From NCBI RefSeq assembly GCF_901764995.1, contig NZ_CABFKI010000002.1, positions 186,001 through 250,000 on the forward strand: a stretch of 64,000 nucleotides of DNA, written 5' to 3'. Below, piece by piece: positions 27,425 through 38,267 of the stretch (position 1 is its first letter; the number at the start of each line of letters is the position of its first letter). The stretch comes from Actinobacillus porcinus. Lineage in GTDB: Bacteria; Pseudomonadota; Gammaproteobacteria; Enterobacterales; Pasteurellaceae. The notes below the pieces were generated by a model that saw only the letters and a list, made by a program, of their open reading frames with translations, was not told the origin of the DNA and ran no database searches. Both the position numbers and the translations under genes were made by a program.

Positions 27425-27997
27425 ATGAAAAAATCAATTTCTGAGCTACGCGCTCAACTCCGCAATCAAATTCGCCAAACTCGTTATCTTTTAACCGCAC
27501 TTGAACAAGCTCAAGCGGAAAAAATTGTAACGCAAAAAGCCTTAGATCTCATTGCACAACGTCAAGCGCAAAATATTGCGATTTATTTATCCTTTGATGG
27601 TGAAATTTCCACTCAATTACTGATTGAACAACTGTGGGAAAAAGGAAAAAACGTCTATTTGCCCCTTCTGCATCCATTTTGTAAAGGACATTTGTTGTTT
27701 ATTCATTACACACCGCAAACTCCATTAATCCCTAATAAATTTGGTATTCTTGAACCGCAGTTAAATGTTCAACACATTCTGCCGTTAGAAAAGTTAGATA
27801 TTATTTTTACTCCTTTAGTTGCCTTTGATAAACAAGGTAATCGTCTCGGCATGGGGGGCGGGTTCTATGATCGCACTTTACAAGATTGGCGTTCAAAAAA
27901 TTTCATTCCCGTTGGGCTGGCACATCAATGTCAACAAGTGGAAGCCTTACCTATTGAAAGTTGGGATATACCGCTATTTGATATTTTGGTGGGTTGA
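27425..27997 (+). CDS. ygfA: 5-formyltetrahydrofolate cyclo-ligase
   Basis: A 190-residue enzyme that converts 5-formyl-THF to 5,10-methenyl-THF with ATP. The characteristic block RLGMGGGFYDRTLQDW (Gly-rich loop) lies near residue 138, with TPLVAFDKQGN just before and the basic N-terminus RAQLRNQIRQTR. It follows 6S RNA, with which it is commonly co-transcribed. A short hairpin (TGGGGCA/TGCCCCA, 28005-28023) follows the stop. Confidence 0.93.
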   Translation: MKKSISELRAQLRNQIRQTRYLLTALEQAQAEKIVTQKALDLIAQRQAQNIAIYLSFDGEISTQLLIEQLWEKGKNVYLPLLHPFCKGHLLFIHYTPQTPLIPNKFGILEPQLNVQHILPLEKLDIIFTPLVAFDKQGNRLGMGGGFYDRTLQDWRSKNFIPVGLAHQCQQVEALPIESWDIPLFDILVG

Positions 27998-28004
27998 TTG
28001 GATT

Positions 28005-28027
28005 TGGGGCATTTATTGCCCCATTTC
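28005..28027. terminator. Possible ygfA/dxr intergenic terminator
   Basis: Stem TGGGGCA/TGCCCCA with a 5-base loop, followed by only a short T run; sits between convergent genes. Confidence 0.45.
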
Positions 28028-28046
28028 ATAATAAAATTTGAAGGGA

Positions 28047-29234
28047 TTAAATAAACGATTTCGCCAATTCACGCGCTTGACCATCGACTTCAAGCACATC
28101 GTCAACGCAATCAATAGATTGCGGTTGTATCGCTTCAACGACTTTGCTATTCACTTTGGCAATATCCGTAAACTTAATCTGACCATTTAAGAAAGCATCT
28201 ACCGCAATTTCGTTCGCCGCATTCATTGCCGTTGTCGCATACTGCCCTGCGGCAAAGGCATCCATGGCCAATTTAAGATTAGGGTAACGATTAAAATCCG
28301 GTTCTAAAAATGTCAGCCCATTTAACTTATAAAAATCCAAGGGTTCAACCCCGGCAAAAGTGCGGTTTGGATAAGCCATGGTTTCTGCAATTGGCGTGCG
28401 CATATCAGGATTGCCCATCTGTGCAATCACGGAACCATCCACATAACGCACCATAGAATGAATAATAGATTGCGGGTGAATAATCACTTCCATTTCATCT
28501 GCACTAGCATTAAACAACCAACGCGCTTCAATATATTCCAACCCTTTATTCATCATGGTTGCACTATCTACAGAGATTTTCTTACCCATTGACCAATTCG
28601 GATGTGCCACCGCCTGTGCCGGCGTAATACGGTCAAACTCACTTAAATCCGTATAGCGGAAAGGCCCGCCAGATCCCGTCAACACAATCTTCGAAATACC
28701 CAAATCCTTTAACGGACAAAAGCCGATTTTTTGTTGTGCTTCGGGCGGTAAAGACTGGAAAATCGCATTATGTTCACTATCCACCGGCAATAATTGTGCA
28801 CCGTGATTTTTTACAGCATCAATAAAAAGCTGCCCACAAGTCACCAAACTTTCTTTATTTGCCAACAACACACGCTTGCCCGCTTTCACTGCGGAAAGGG
28901 TTGGCAACAAACCGGCCGCGCCCACAATTGCCGCCATCACCTGATCTGCCTGTTCGTGTGCCGCCAATTCACAAATGGCTTTTTGCCCGCTCAACACTTG
29001 AGTTTTGCTACCAAGTGCGGTCAATTTTTCCCGCAAATTTTTCGCCGCACTTTCATCATCTAAGGCGGCAAAGATAGGTTGAAACTTCATACATTGTTCA
29101 ACCATCAATTCTACATTTCGTCCACCCACTAAAGCAAAGGCTTGATATTGTTCGGGATTATGTTCAATAACAGACAACGTACTTGTGCCAATTGAGCCTG
29201 TTGAACCCAGAATGACGAGATTTTGTTTTTTCAT
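28047..29234 (-). CDS. dxr: 1-deoxy-D-xylulose 5-phosphate reductoisomerase
   Basis: Second enzyme of the MEP isoprenoid pathway (also called ispC). The 395-residue protein starts [20 protein letters not shown] at the ATG at 29234; upstream in-frame codons are in the terminator region and are not genic. Motifs: NADPH site [17 protein letters not shown] metal/substrate site, and [20 protein letters not shown]. It lies 3' of frr with a terminator between them, so it needs its own promoter or readthrough. Confidence 0.97.
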   Translation of the reverse strand: MKKQNLVILGSTGSIGTSTLSVIEHNPEQYQAFALVGGRNVELMVEQCMKFQPIFAALDDESAAKNLREKLTALGSKTQVLSGQKAICELAAHEQADQVMAAIVGAAGLLPTLSAVKAGKRVLLANKESLVTCGQLFIDAVKNHGAQLLPVDSEHNAIFQSLPPEAQQKIGFCPLKDLGISKIVLTGSGGPFRYTDLSEFDRITPAQAVAHPNWSMGKKISVDSATMMNKGLEYIEARWLFNASADEMEVIIHPQSIIHSMVRYVDGSVIAQMGNPDMRTPIAETMAYPNRTFAGVEPLDFYKLNGLTFLEPDFNRYPNLKLAMDAFAAGQYATTAMNAANEIAVDAFLNGQIKFTDIAKVNSKVVEAIQPQSIDCVDDVLEVDGQARELAKSFI

Positions 29235-29262
29235 AGAAATTCCGTAGAATGAACGCTCATAT

Positions 29263-29288
29263 AAAAAAACGCAGAAAAATCTGCGTTC
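29263..29288 (-). terminator. frr terminator upstream of dxr
   Basis: Stem AACGCAGA/TCTGCGTT (29269-29287) followed by a T run on the minus strand. Confidence 0.75.
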
Positions 29289-29325
29289 TACATTGGTGGG
29301 GAATTGCCCCACCCCATAATTTAAA

Positions 29326-29883
29326 TTAAAAATCCATCAACTCTTTTTCTTTATCCGCTAACACTTCATCCACTTTCTTGATAAAGGCGTCAGTAATTTT
29401 TTGGATTTCTTCTTCCGCTTTGTGTTGTTCGTTTTCGCTGATTTCTTTGTCTTTTAACAACGCTTTGATTTTATCATTTGCGTCACGGCGCACGTTACGA
29501 ATGGCCACTTTGCCTTGCTCACCTTCGCCTTTCACCAATTTAATTAAATCTTTACGGCGTTCTTCTGTTAATGGTGGCAATGGTACACGGATTGTTGTGC
29601 CGGCTGAAGATGGGTTTAAACCGAGATCTGAGGTTAAAATTGCTTTTTCCACCGCACTAATTAATGAACGGTCAAACACGCTGACGGCTAATGTACGTGC
29701 ATCTTCTGCCACTACGTTCGCTAATTGGCGTAATGGTGTTGCAGCACCGTAATATTCCACTTGAATCCCATCTAAAAGAGAGGGTTGCGCACGGCCTGTA
29801 CGAATTTTTGAAATATGGCCTTTAAGTGCTTCAAGACTCTTTTCCATACGCTCTTGCGTATCTTTTTTGATTTCGTTGATCAT
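29326..29883 (-). CDS. frr: Ribosome recycling factor
   Basis: The 185-residue tRNA-mimic protein that splits post-termination ribosomes with EF-G. Begins [20 protein letters not shown] and contains [40 protein letters not shown] and [20 protein letters not shown], all near-invariant. It lies downstream of pyrH, a conserved pair. Confidence 0.97.
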   Translation of the reverse strand: MINEIKKDTQERMEKSLEALKGHISKIRTGRAQPSLLDGIQVEYYGAATPLRQLANVVAEDARTLAVSVFDRSLISAVEKAILTSDLGLNPSSAGTTIRVPLPPLTEERRKDLIKLVKGEGEQGKVAIRNVRRDANDKIKALLKDKEISENEQHKAEEEIQKITDAFIKKVDEVLADKEKELMDF

Positions 29884-29936
29884 TGTTTTTCCTTGTTATT
29901 GACTATTTTAAGGTTTTATCAAAATAATGAAGTAAA

Positions 29937-30650
29937 TTAAGAAATAATGGTGCCTTCGGTTAAACCAGTCACCACTTCACGTAATGCACCCGGTTTACCC
30001 ATATTAAATACACGAATCGGCATACCGTGGTCGCGCGCTAAAGTAAATGCCGCTAAGTCCATCACTTGTAATTCTTTTTCGATCACATCAGCATAGCTTA
30101 ATGTATTAAATAATTTCGCATCCGGGTTTTTAGCAGGGTCGCAATCATATACGCCATCTACTTTGGTGGCTTTTAAAACCACATCTGCTTCAATTTCAAT
30201 ACCACGCAAACAAGCGGCTGAGTCTGTTGTAAAGAATGGGCTACCTGTACCGCCAGAGAAAATAACAACACGTTTTTCACGTAACATTTTAATGGCTTCT
30301 GACCAGTTGTAAGTATCGCAAATACCGTTTAATTGGAAGGCAGACATCAATTTCGCATTCACATCTGCACGGTGTAAAGCATCACGCATTGCCAAACCAT
30401 TCATTACCGTTGCAAGCATCCCCATATGGTCACCCACAACGCGGTTCATGCCCGCTTTCGCTAATTTTGCACCGCGGAATAAATTACCACCACCTAAAAC
30501 AACACCGACTTCCACGCCCATAGATAACAATTCCTTAATCTCAAGCGCCATTCTGTCCAGTATAGATGGATCGATACCAAACCCTTCAGCCCCTTGCAAG
30601 GCTTCGCCACTTAATTTTAAAAGAATACGGTTATAAATTGGTTTGCTCAT
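29937..30650 (-). CDS. pyrH: UMP kinase
   Basis: Hexameric UMP kinase. The 237-residue protein begins [20 protein letters not shown] at the ATG at 30650 (the frame is open further upstream but without coding character). Other motifs are [55 protein letters not shown] and [20 protein letters not shown]. It precedes frr in the operon. Confidence 0.97.
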   Translation of the reverse strand: MSKPIYNRILLKLSGEALQGAEGFGIDPSILDRMALEIKELLSMGVEVGVVLGGGNLFRGAKLAKAGMNRVVGDHMGMLATVMNGLAMRDALHRADVNAKLMSAFQLNGICDTYNWSEAIKMLREKRVVIFSGGTGSPFFTTDSAACLRGIEIEADVVLKATKVDGVYDCDPAKNPDAKLFNTLSYADVIEKELQVMDLAAFTLARDHGMPIRVFNMGKPGALREVVTGLTEGTIIS

Positions 30651-30786
30651 TTTCTTGCTCCCACTAGGATTGAACACAAAATTCTCGCTATTATAAAGTA
30701 ACTTCACATAACAACCAATAGAATACATCAGAAAAATTCGGTAAAATTGCACCGCACTTTCGGCAATAATAACAAAAGGAAAAATC

Positions 30787-32373
30787 GTGTTTGCCAAATT
30801 GATTAATAAGTTATTTTCTCATCCTACAGCCCAACAAGTCATCGCGACAATTTTATCGCTCATTTTAGTCATTTTTGCCGCTCGATTAATGATTATCGGC
30901 TCAGGTTTTGATGCACATCCCAGCCTTAAAGCCGTGTTATTGATGGCGGTTTTATTGATTATGTTAAGCGCATCGAAAAAAATATTTTGGTTTGTGGCAT
31001 TTCCTTTTGTTTTACTGCACGCCCTTTATTCACCGGTGGGATTAACCTTTGGTGCACCGTCTTACCAATATGTTGCATCGATATTTGCTACGGATCTTCT
31101 TGAAAGCAAAGAATTTTTCTCGCAACTTCCATTGCTCAATTTCTTATATCCTATAGGGATTTTATTTTGCATTTGGCAATTCCGTTCGCTTACCCAAACA
31201 TTTCACATTCATTTTTACAAAAATAAACTCTTTCTCGCGGTAGTGACTATTTTTCTGCTATGGAGCGCGGGCCCGTTAAAATTTATTACGGAAACCTACA
31301 CGGCAACAATCAAAGTCAAAGATGAACTGGCTCGGCTAAATGGCATGTCCATTCAAAGCCAATGGGGAAATTCAACGATTTCGGGAGCAAAATATGATGA
31401 TTATGTTTTGATCATCGGCGAAAGTGCACGAAAAGATTACCATCATGCTTATGGTTACCCTGTGGAAAATACCCCATTTATGTCAACGGCTAATGGCATA
31501 TTAATTGACGGATTTACCGCTGGCGGCACCAATACCATAGCGTCTCTTAAGTTAATGTTAACCAAACCCGATACACAAACTTGGGAAGGCAATTATGCTT
31601 TAAATTTCATCGACTTAATCAAATCTGCGGGTCTAAAAACCATTTGGATTTCAAACCAAGGCTATTTAGGGCAATTTGATACGCCAATTTCAGCCATTGC
31701 GAACAAAAGCGATGAAAAAATCTTTTTAAAATCAGGGGATAGCTTAAATACCAATACCAGCGATTTTGACTTACTGCCCAAATTTGCCCAAGTTATCGAA
31801 CAACCTGCGCAAGGCAAACGTTTTATCGTGCTGCATTTGTATGGTTCACATCCCATTACTTGCGATCGTCTCAGTGATTATGAAAAGCTCTATAGCGATT
31901 ATGATATTGAGGAAAAATACTACAATGTCAATTGCTATGCTTCATCCATGAAAAAAACGGACGAAGTGCTCAAACGCGTTTATGAAGCGTTGGTCAAAAA
32001 CAACGAAAAATCTCACCGCACTTTTTCGATGATCTATTTTTCTGACCACGGCTTAGCGCAACATGAAACGGAAACCAGTATCGAAATTCACAATAGCGCA
32101 GGTAAAAGTAAGCGTCATTTTGATATTCCGTTGTTTAAAATTTCCAGTGATGATCGCGAACGCCATGTTTATCGCGTGTTTAAATCAGGTTTAAACTTTA
32201 CGGACGGGATTGCCAAATGGATCGGTATTCAAAATCCCAAACTCAATCCTGATGCGGATTTATTTAGCAACGAAGCCGACAAAGACGATTACGGCTTAAA
32301 AGCTCAAATTGAGAAGATCAATGCCCCCGATGATCCTGCCGTGGTGATTCCACGCAAAAACAAGGGGGAATAA
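30787..32373 (+). CDS. Phosphoethanolamine transferase (sulfatase fold)
   Basis: A 528-residue inner-membrane enzyme with ~5 N-terminal TM segments (residues ~15-175) and a periplasmic alkaline-phosphatase-like domain. Signature motifs: [20 protein letters not shown] (metal site), [20 protein letters not shown] with the catalytic Thr, [13 protein letters not shown], and [12 protein letters not shown]. Such enzymes add phosphoethanolamine from phosphatidylethanolamine to lipid A or to LPS core sugars; which acceptor is used here cannot be read. The start is a GTG at 30787, with AAAGGAAAA upstream. Divergent from pyrH and overlapping menH by one base at its stop. Confidence 0.88.
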   Translation: MFAKLINKLFSHPTAQQVIATILSLILVIFAARLMIIGSGFDAHPSLKAVLLMAVLLIMLSASKKIFWFVAFPFVLLHALYSPVGLTFGAPSYQYVASIFATDLLESKEFFSQLPLLNFLYPIGILFCIWQFRSLTQTFHIHFYKNKLFLAVVTIFLLWSAGPLKFITETYTATIKVKDELARLNGMSIQSQWGNSTISGAKYDDYVLIIGESARKDYHHAYGYPVENTPFMSTANGILIDGFTAGGTNTIASLKLMLTKPDTQTWEGNYALNFIDLIKSAGLKTIWISNQGYLGQFDTPISAIANKSDEKIFLKSGDSLNTNTSDFDLLPKFAQVIEQPAQGKRFIVLHLYGSHPITCDRLSDYEKLYSDYDIEEKYYNVNCYASSMKKTDEVLKRVYEALVKNNEKSHRTFSMIYFSDHGLAQHETETSIEIHNSAGKSKRHFDIPLFKISSDDRERHVYRVFKSGLNFTDGIAKWIGIQNPKLNPDADLFSNEADKDDYGLKAQIEKINAPDDPAVVIPRKNKGE

Positions 32374-33098
32374 TGCATTTAGTGTTCTTACACGGTTTAC
32401 TCGGCAGCCAAGAAGATTGGCAAAAAATCATCGAAAATTGCCCGCACTTTGATTGTATTGCCTTAGATTTACCCTACCACGGCACAGCAAAAAATAGGGC
32501 GGTAACCGATTTTGCAGAATGTGCTAATTATCTCGCGGAGCAAATCCAAAGTGCGGTGAAAAATGAGCCTTATTTTCTGATCGGCTACTCTCTGGGGGGA
32601 CGAATTGCCTTGTATTATGCGTTGCAAGCACAATGTGAAAAGGGCAATCTGCAAGGCTTAATTGTCGAAGGGGCTAATCTCGGATTAAAGGATGACGCCG
32701 AGAAAGCCGTCCGTTGGCAAAATGATGAAAAATGGGCAGATCGATTTTGTTCAACCGCGCTCGAAAACCTATTAGAAGATTGGTATCAACAACCTGTTTT
32801 TGCCCATTTAAACGAACAGGAACGTGCGGCGTTAATTCAAAAACGCGTGGGGAATTGTGGTGAAAACATCGGAAAAATGCTGAGAGCCACATCCCTTGCC
32901 AAACAACCCTATTTGGGCGATAAAGTGCGGTCAAGTTTGTTGCCGATTTATTATTTCGTGGGCGAAAAAGATCAAAAATTTCGCCAAATGGCAGCGTTGG
33001 AAAAATTAAATACGCGCATTATTCCCAATGCAGGGCACAATGCCCATTTGGAAAATCCCAAGGGTTTTGTGGAAGCGTTGCAAGGAATTTTGGCATAG
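32373..33098 (+). CDS. menH: SHCHC synthase (menaquinone biosynthesis)
   Basis: A 241-residue alpha/beta hydrolase that eliminates pyruvate from SEPHCHC in menaquinone synthesis. Catalytic features: LHGLLGSQEDWQ near the N-terminus, nucleophile elbow GYSLGGRIALYY near residue 70, and catalytic His in PNAGHNAHLENPKGFV near residue 220. Its ATG overlaps the stop of the phosphoethanolamine transferase gene (TAATG), so it is translationally coupled to it. Followed by menB. Confidence 0.9.
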   Translation: MHLVFLHGLLGSQEDWQKIIENCPHFDCIALDLPYHGTAKNRAVTDFAECANYLAEQIQSAVKNEPYFLIGYSLGGRIALYYALQAQCEKGNLQGLIVEGANLGLKDDAEKAVRWQNDEKWADRFCSTALENLLEDWYQQPVFAHLNEQERAALIQKRVGNCGENIGKMLRATSLAKQPYLGDKVRSSLLPIYYFVGEKDQKFRQMAALEKLNTRIIPNAGHNAHLENPKGFVEALQGILA

Positions 33099-33187
33099 AG
33101 AAATCAATTCTACATTTATGCCCAAACTTCCGTTATAATTACCCCACTTTTTTAATCAGTTAACTTTTACTCAAATAGGAAACTCAA

Positions 33188-34045
33188 ATGTTATATCCAA
33201 GTGAAGAATTTTTATACGCCCCGGTTGAATGGGTTGACCATAGCGAAGGCTACACGGATATTCGTTATCACAAATCAACAGACGGTATCGCGAAAATTAC
33301 CATTAACCGTCCGGAAGTGCGCAACGCATTCCGTCCGCAAACGGTGAAAGAAATGATTCACGCCTTTGCTGATGCACGTTTTGATGAAAAAATTGGTGTG
33401 ATCGTGTTAACCGGCGAAGGCGAATATGCGTTCTGCGCAGGCGGTGACCAAAAAATTCGCGGCGACTACGGTGGTTATAAAGACGACAGCGGCGTACACC
33501 ACTTAAACGTTTTAGAATTCCAACGCGATATTCGCACCTGTCCAAAACCTGTAGTGGCAATGGTAGCAGGTTATGCAGTGGGCGGCGGTCACGTGTTACA
33601 TATGATGTGTGACTTAACCATTGCCGCGGATAACGCGAAATTTGGTCAAACCGGCCCGAAAGTGGGTTCATTTGACGGCGGCTGGGGCGCAAGCTATATG
33701 GCGCGTATCGTAGGTCAGAAAAAAGCCCGTGAAATTTGGTTCTTATGCCGTATGTACGATGCACAAGAAGCCTTAAATATGGGCTTAGTCAATACTGTTG
33801 TGCCTTATGCTGACTTAGAAAAAGAAACCGTGCGTTGGTGTCGTGAAATGTTACAAAACAGCCCAATCGCATTACGTTGCTTAAAAGCAGCATTAAATGC
33901 GGACTGTGACGGTCAAGCCGGCTTGCAAGAACTGGCCGGTAACGCAACGATGTTGTTCTATATGACGGAAGAGGGGCAAGAAGGTCGCAACGCGTTCAAC
34001 GAAAAACGCGAACCTGATTTCAGCAAATTCCGCCGTAATCCTTAA
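33188..34045 (+). CDS. menB: 1,4-dihydroxy-2-naphthoyl-CoA synthase
   Basis: A 285-residue crotonase-fold enzyme that cyclises o-succinylbenzoyl-CoA. Conserved blocks: [59 protein letters not shown], and [10 protein letters not shown]-like [20 protein letters not shown]. It follows menH; a perfect uptake-signal hairpin and a HEPN/MNT pair separate it from menC. Confidence 0.96.
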   Translation: MLYPSEEFLYAPVEWVDHSEGYTDIRYHKSTDGIAKITINRPEVRNAFRPQTVKEMIHAFADARFDEKIGVIVLTGEGEYAFCAGGDQKIRGDYGGYKDDSGVHHLNVLEFQRDIRTCPKPVVAMVAGYAVGGGHVLHMMCDLTIAADNAKFGQTGPKVGSFDGGWGASYMARIVGQKKAREIWFLCRMYDAQEALNMGLVNTVVPYADLEKETVRWCREMLQNSPIALRCLKAALNADCDGQAGLQELAGNATMLFYMTEEGQEGRNAFNEKREPDFSKFRRNP

Positions 34046-34055
34046 TGTTATCCAC

Positions 34056-34085
34056 AAAGTGCGGTTATTTTTGACCGCACTTTTC
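34056..34085. terminator. Inverted uptake-signal pair after menB
   Basis: AAAGTGCGGT (34056-34065) and ACCGCACTTT (34074-34083), exact inverted complements with 8 bases between, followed by T. A potential terminator inside what would otherwise be the men operon. Confidence 0.75.
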
Positions 34086-34102
34086 TCTTGAAAGGTGGTT
34101 AT

Positions 34103-34522
34103 ATGGTCGAACAAGATATTCGCTGGAAACAGCGGTTTCAAAACTATAAAAAGGCGTTAAGTTATTTAGTTAAAGATGTTAATTTTTGCCTAGAAAATGA
34201 CATAGATATCGCAAAGCGTGCTGTGATTAAAGATTTTGAAATGACACATGAATTAGCGTGGAAGTTAATGAAAGATATCTTACTTGAAGCCGGTCACATC
34301 GATATTTTAGATTCTCGCATTGCGACTCGTATAGCCTTTAACCAAGGTTTAATTACTGATGGTGAAACTTGGGGTGAGATGATCAAAACTCGAAATATCA
34401 CGGTGCACACTTATGATGATAGTATATTTAATACTGAATTCGATAAAATTGCCCACCAATATTTACCATTGCTTTTAATATTCCAACAACGAGTTGAAAA
34501 CCTATGGCAGACTTTGGATTAA
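34103..34522 (+). CDS. HEPN-type protein, nucleotidyltransferase partner (HI0074 family)
   Basis: A 139-residue all-helical protein of the 'nucleotidyltransferase substrate binding' HEPN family. Features: KDFEMTHELAWKLMKDILLE, SRIATRIAFNQGLI, and the HEPN Rx4-6H motif RNITVHTYD near residue 95. In HEPN/MNT toxin-antitoxin modules this partner is an RNase-like toxin that the MNT enzyme AMPylates. The start is at the ATG at 34103 with AAAGGTGG upstream. It overlaps the MNT gene by 19 bases. Confidence 0.85.
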   Translation: MVEQDIRWKQRFQNYKKALSYLVKDVNFCLENDIDIAKRAVIKDFEMTHELAWKLMKDILLEAGHIDILDSRIATRIAFNQGLITDGETWGEMIKTRNITVHTYDDSIFNTEFDKIAHQYLPLLLIFQQRVENLWQTLD

Positions 34523-34818
34523 GCGAAAAATCAACTGCGTTAATTCACGAAATCTTAAAAAAATATCCTGAAGTTGAGCAAGCGATTATTTATGGTTCAA
34601 GAGCAAAGGGGAATTATCGAGAAGGTTCGGATATTGATTTAACGCTCAAAGGTGAGCGGCTCACAAGTTCAATCTTATCATCTATTTGGCTAGATTTAGA
34701 TGAATCTTACTCGCCTTATCTTTTTGATTTATCTATTTATTCTCAACTTACAAACCCAGATTTCATTGCTCATATTGATCGTGTAGGCAAAATTTTTTAC
34801 CAAAAGGAAAGCTCTTAA
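34504..34818 (+). CDS. MNT-type minimal nucleotidyltransferase (HI0073 family)
   Basis: A 104-residue pol-beta superfamily nucleotidyltransferase: [20 protein letters not shown] near residue 30 contains the GSx10-11DxD catalytic motif with the two Asp. With the overlapping HEPN gene it forms a HEPN/MNT pair as in HI0073/HI0074 of H. influenzae. Here MNT probably modifies and silences the HEPN partner. The pair is inserted between menB and menC in the same direction. Confidence 0.87.
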   Translation: MADFGLSEKSTALIHEILKKYPEVEQAIIYGSRAKGNYREGSDIDLTLKGERLTSSILSSIWLDLDESYSPYLFDLSIYSQLTNPDFIAHIDRVGKIFYQKESS

Positions 34819-34820
34819 TT

Positions 34821-35807
34821 ATGCGTGAATATCATCTTTACCGTTATTCCATTCCCGTTGACAGCCAATTAATTTTGCGCAACCGTTTTTTAAAACGCCG
34901 CGAAGGTTTGTTGGTGCAAATTAAATGTAAGGACAATGAAGGCTGGGGCGAAATTGCGCCGTTGCCTGAATTTAGTGAAGAAACCCTAGACCAAGCGCAA
35001 GAACAGGCGATTCAGTGGTTGCAAGATTGGGATAAAGCGCGGTCAGAAAATCAAAAACTTTCTTTTGACGGTTTGTATCCTTCCGTTGCCTTTGGTTTAA
35101 GTTGTGCATTGGCTGAATTAAAAGGTGCATTGCAAGCAGACGGCAACTATCAAGTGGCACCGCTTTGCTACGGCGATCCTGACGAGCTTTATGAACCCTT
35201 GGATCAAATGCAAGGGGAAAAAGTGGCAAAAATTAAAGTAGGCATGTATGAAGCAAACCGCGATGGTTTAATTGCGGATATGTTGCTGGAAGCTATTCCT
35301 GATTTGCAGTTGCGTTTAGATGCCAACCGCAGTTGGACACCGGCAAAAGCGGCGATGTTTGCCAAATACGTGAAACCCGAACACCGCGCGCGTATTCAAT
35401 TTTTGGAAGAACCTTGCAAAACACGTGATGAAAGTCGTCAATTTGCCCAAGAAACAGGGATTCATATTGCGTGGGACGAATCGGTACGTGAAGCGGATTT
35501 TGCCGTGAAAGCAGAGCCTTATGTAGCCGCCATTGTGATTAAACCAACATTAGTGGGTTCGCTGGAAAAATGTGTGAGTTTGATTGAACGGGCTCATCAA
35601 CAAGGCTTAAAAGCGGTGATTAGTTCAAGTATTGAAAGTAGCTTTGGTTTAACCCAATTGGCGCGTATTGCCGCTCAATACACCCCCAACGTCACCCCCG
35701 GATTGGATACTTTGAATTTAATGGAACATCAGATTGTTCGCCAATGGCAAGGGTCTGAGTTACCTGTGATCGATTTAAATCACGAATTTATTACTCAAAT
35801 TATTTAA
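34821..35807 (+). CDS. menC: o-Succinylbenzoate synthase
   Basis: A 328-residue enolase-superfamily enzyme that dehydrates SHCHC. Active-site features: [13 protein letters not shown] (Lys-x-Lys), [10 protein letters not shown] (Asp metal ligand), QFLEEPCKT (Glu), [12 protein letters not shown] (Asp-Glu) and [20 protein letters not shown]. The ATG follows the MNT gene by 2 bases, so menC is probably now co-transcribed with the HEPN/MNT pair. Confidence 0.93.
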   Translation: MREYHLYRYSIPVDSQLILRNRFLKRREGLLVQIKCKDNEGWGEIAPLPEFSEETLDQAQEQAIQWLQDWDKARSENQKLSFDGLYPSVAFGLSCALAELKGALQADGNYQVAPLCYGDPDELYEPLDQMQGEKVAKIKVGMYEANRDGLIADMLLEAIPDLQLRLDANRSWTPAKAAMFAKYVKPEHRARIQFLEEPCKTRDESRQFAQETGIHIAWDESVREADFAVKAEPYVAAIVIKPTLVGSLEKCVSLIERAHQQGLKAVISSSIESSFGLTQLARIAAQYTPNVTPGLDTLNLMEHQIVRQWQGSELPVIDLNHEFITQII

Positions 35808-35820
35808 ATTTTAGAAAAAC

Positions 35821-35851
35821 AAAATGCGGTCAAAACGACCGCACTTTTTTC
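35821..35851. terminator. menC/fis terminator with uptake-signal arms
   Basis: AAAATGCGGTC and GACCGCACTTTTTT arms (35821-35850) between convergent menC and fis; the right arm is a perfect reverse uptake signal. Confidence 0.75.
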
Positions 35852-35868
35852 ATCAATACAGCTAACAA

Positions 35869-36171
35869 TTAGCCCATACCGTATTTTTTCAATTTTTTGC
35901 GTAATGTACCGCGGTTTACGCCAAGCATTAATGCCGCACGAGTTTGGTTACCGCGTGTATATTGCATCACCATATCTAACATTGGATGTTCAACTTCTGC
36001 TAACACTAATTCATAAAGCTCTGTGACATCTTGACCATCTAATTGAGAAAGATAGTTGCGTAAAGCCTGTTTTACTGAGTCACGAAGTGGCTTATTGGTT
36101 ACTTGAGATTGTGAATTTAGCACCGATACCGTTAACGCATCAGCTGCTGGAGTACGTTGTTGTTCAAACAT
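35869..36171 (-). CDS. fis: DNA-binding protein Fis
   Basis: A 100-residue nucleoid protein ([20 protein letters not shown]...). Conserved core: [60 protein letters not shown] and [12 protein letters not shown], the C-terminal HTH. The ATG at 36171 lies inside the last codons of dusB; an in-frame ATG at 36183 is an alternative. dusB-fis is a conserved operon. Confidence 0.96.
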   Translation of the reverse strand: MFEQQRTPAADALTVSVLNSQSQVTNKPLRDSVKQALRNYLSQLDGQDVTELYELVLAEVEHPMLDMVMQYTRGNQTRAALMLGVNRGTLRKKLKKYGMG

Positions 36172-37147
36172 TGTGGTTTCCATTACAAATTAAATTAAAA
36201 AAATCTTCCAAGGCAACAAGTTGCATTTTTGCTTCTGTAATGCTGTTGAAAGTTTGTCTAAAATCGGAATTAGGTTGAATTCCCTGTAAATACCAAGCTA
36301 CATGCTTACGCGCAATGCGATAACCTTTTTCTGCACCATAAAATTGATGTAATTCTTCAATATGGCGCAAAATCACACCGCACTTTTCAGCTAAACTTGG
36401 CTCTAAAATGGTCGAGCCTTGTTCAATAAGACCCACCACAGATTGGAAAATCCATGGATTGCCTAATGCACCACGCCCGATCATAATCGCATCTGCACCT
36501 GTGTAATCAAGTACAAATCTGGCTTTTTCAGCCGAAATGATATCCCCATTCGCAATAACCGGAATAGAGACCGCTGCTTTCACAGCTTTGATATTGTCAT
36601 ATTCCGCATCGCCATTATATAGGCACGCTCTCGTACGTCCATGAATTGTCAGCGCCTGAATGCCGCTTTGTTCTGCAATTTTCGCAATTTCAAGGCAATT
36701 ACGATTATCGCGATCCCAGCCCGTTCTAATTTTTAAAGTAACAGGGACATTAACAGCATTAACCACTGCATCAAGAATTTCAGCGACTAAATCAGGAAAT
36801 TGCAGCAATGCAGAACCTGCAAGCTTTTTATTTACCTTTTTAGCGGGGCATCCCATATTGATGTCAATAATTTCAGCACCATAATCGACATTAACTTGTG
36901 CCGCCTGTGCCATTTCTTGCGGATCAGAGCCCGCAATTTGCACCGCATTGATACCGATATCTTGATGATGAGCCAAGCGTAATTTTGATTTTTCTGTATG
37001 CCACACTTGTGGGTTGGTTGACATCATTTCCGAAAACGTAAGCCCCGCGCCATAATGCGCACAAAGTTTACGAAACGGTTGATCTGTAATGCCAGCCATT
37101 GGTGCCAACAAAATGCGATTTTTGAGTTGATACTGACCAATTCGCAC
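36164..37147 (-). CDS. dusB: tRNA-dihydrouridine synthase B
   Basis: An FMN enzyme that reduces uridine in the tRNA D-loop. The 327-residue protein begins [20 protein letters not shown] and has [11 protein letters not shown] with the catalytic Cys near residue 100, [27 protein letters not shown] and [16 protein letters not shown]. Overlaps fis by 8 bases. Confidence 0.96.
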   Translation of the reverse strand: MRIGQYQLKNRILLAPMAGITDQPFRKLCAHYGAGLTFSEMMSTNPQVWHTEKSKLRLAHHQDIGINAVQIAGSDPQEMAQAAQVNVDYGAEIIDINMGCPAKKVNKKLAGSALLQFPDLVAEILDAVVNAVNVPVTLKIRTGWDRDNRNCLEIAKIAEQSGIQALTIHGRTRACLYNGDAEYDNIKAVKAAVSIPVIANGDIISAEKARFVLDYTGADAIMIGRGALGNPWIFQSVVGLIEQGSTILEPSLAEKCGVILRHIEELHQFYGAEKGYRIARKHVAWYLQGIQPNSDFRQTFNSITEAKMQLVALEDFFNLICNGNHNV

Positions 37148-37317
37148 GCTTTGTTTACTCCAAGTTCATACAAAAAAATAAACCGAACAGTTCTAAAACC
37201 ATTCGGCTATCGACACCGATAAGGGCGTGTATAATACGCATTTTTCGGCATTTTGAAAAGGGCAAAAAGTAAACAATTTTTACAAAAATTTACTTTTATC
37301 CCGTTGACATTTCTAAA

Positions 37318-38199
37318 TTAAGCCAATTTGCCTGTAATTCGGCACCATTCTTCACGTTCCACCACAGGATCAAGCTCAAAGGTTTGCGCATAAGCATCAC
37401 AAACAGATTGCGCTTGGGTGGCTAAAATACCTGATAATCCTAAATCACCTTGCGCTTTTGGAAGCTGGCTAATGACAGGATAAAGCTCTTTCAGTGGCCC
37501 TGCTAAAATATTAGCAACCACCACATCCGCTTTTAAATCCGCAGGTTTATCATCAGACAAAAAGAGCTGTAGGCGATCCGCTACGCCATTGGCTTCCGCA
37601 TTATTACGGCTCGCCAAAATCGCTTGCGGATCGATGTCAATTCCCACCGCACTTTTTGCCCCCAGTTTTAACGCTGCAATGGCAAGAATGCCCGAGCCAC
37701 AACCAAAATCAATTACAGTTTTGCCTTCTAAATCTAAACTGTCTAACCATTCTAAACATAAAGCAGTGGTTGGGTGGGTTCCTGTACCAAATGCCAATCC
37801 GGGGTCTAACATCACATTCACCGCATCAGGTTCAGGAATTTCGCGCCAAGTCGGGCAAATCCATAAGCGTTTGCCAAACTTCATTGGGTGGAAATTATCC
37901 ATCCATTCACGTTCCCAATCTTTATCTTCAATTTGTTCGATTTTATAAGCAAAACCTTGTTCTAATAACTGACTTTCTTGAAGCGCGGTCAAAATCGGGT
38001 TCATATCTGTTTCCGCATCAAATAGCGCGATGACATCCGTATTGCCCCACAGGCGCGTTTCCCCCGGCAATGGTTCAAAAATCGGCGTATCTTGGCTATC
38101 CATAAATGTCACTGACACCGAGCCAAGTTCTTCTAAAAAATCGCTGATTGTTTCAGCGCGTTCATTTGTGCTGTTTAGGCGAATTTGGATCCAAGCCAT
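37318..38199 (-). CDS. prmA: Ribosomal protein L11 methyltransferase
   Basis: SAM-dependent trimethylase of L11. The 293-residue protein begins [20 protein letters not shown] (substrate-recognition domain) and has [40 protein letters not shown], and the SAM motif [20 protein letters not shown] near residue 160. It belongs to the panF-prmA-dusB-fis order. Confidence 0.95.
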   Translation of the reverse strand: MAWIQIRLNSTNERAETISDFLEELGSVSVTFMDSQDTPIFEPLPGETRLWGNTDVIALFDAETDMNPILTALQESQLLEQGFAYKIEQIEDKDWEREWMDNFHPMKFGKRLWICPTWREIPEPDAVNVMLDPGLAFGTGTHPTTALCLEWLDSLDLEGKTVIDFGCGSGILAIAALKLGAKSAVGIDIDPQAILASRNNAEANGVADRLQLFLSDDKPADLKADVVVANILAGPLKELYPVISQLPKAQGDLGLSGILATQAQSVCDAYAQTFELDPVVEREEWCRITGKLA

Positions 38200-38267
38200 T
38201 TTGTTTCCTTTTTTGTTTCGTTATCTTTTCTCTATGGTGATATTTTCTCTATGAGAACCAAATTTTA

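Noticed and set aside
28047-29312. dxr starting at 29312
   Set aside because: The first 26 codons cover the frr terminator; the conserved N-terminus and a proper ATG are at 29234.
37148-37317. Riboswitch in the prmA-dusB gap
   Set aside because: A -10-like TATAAT/TATTAT is present on both strands but no recognisable riboswitch core was seen.
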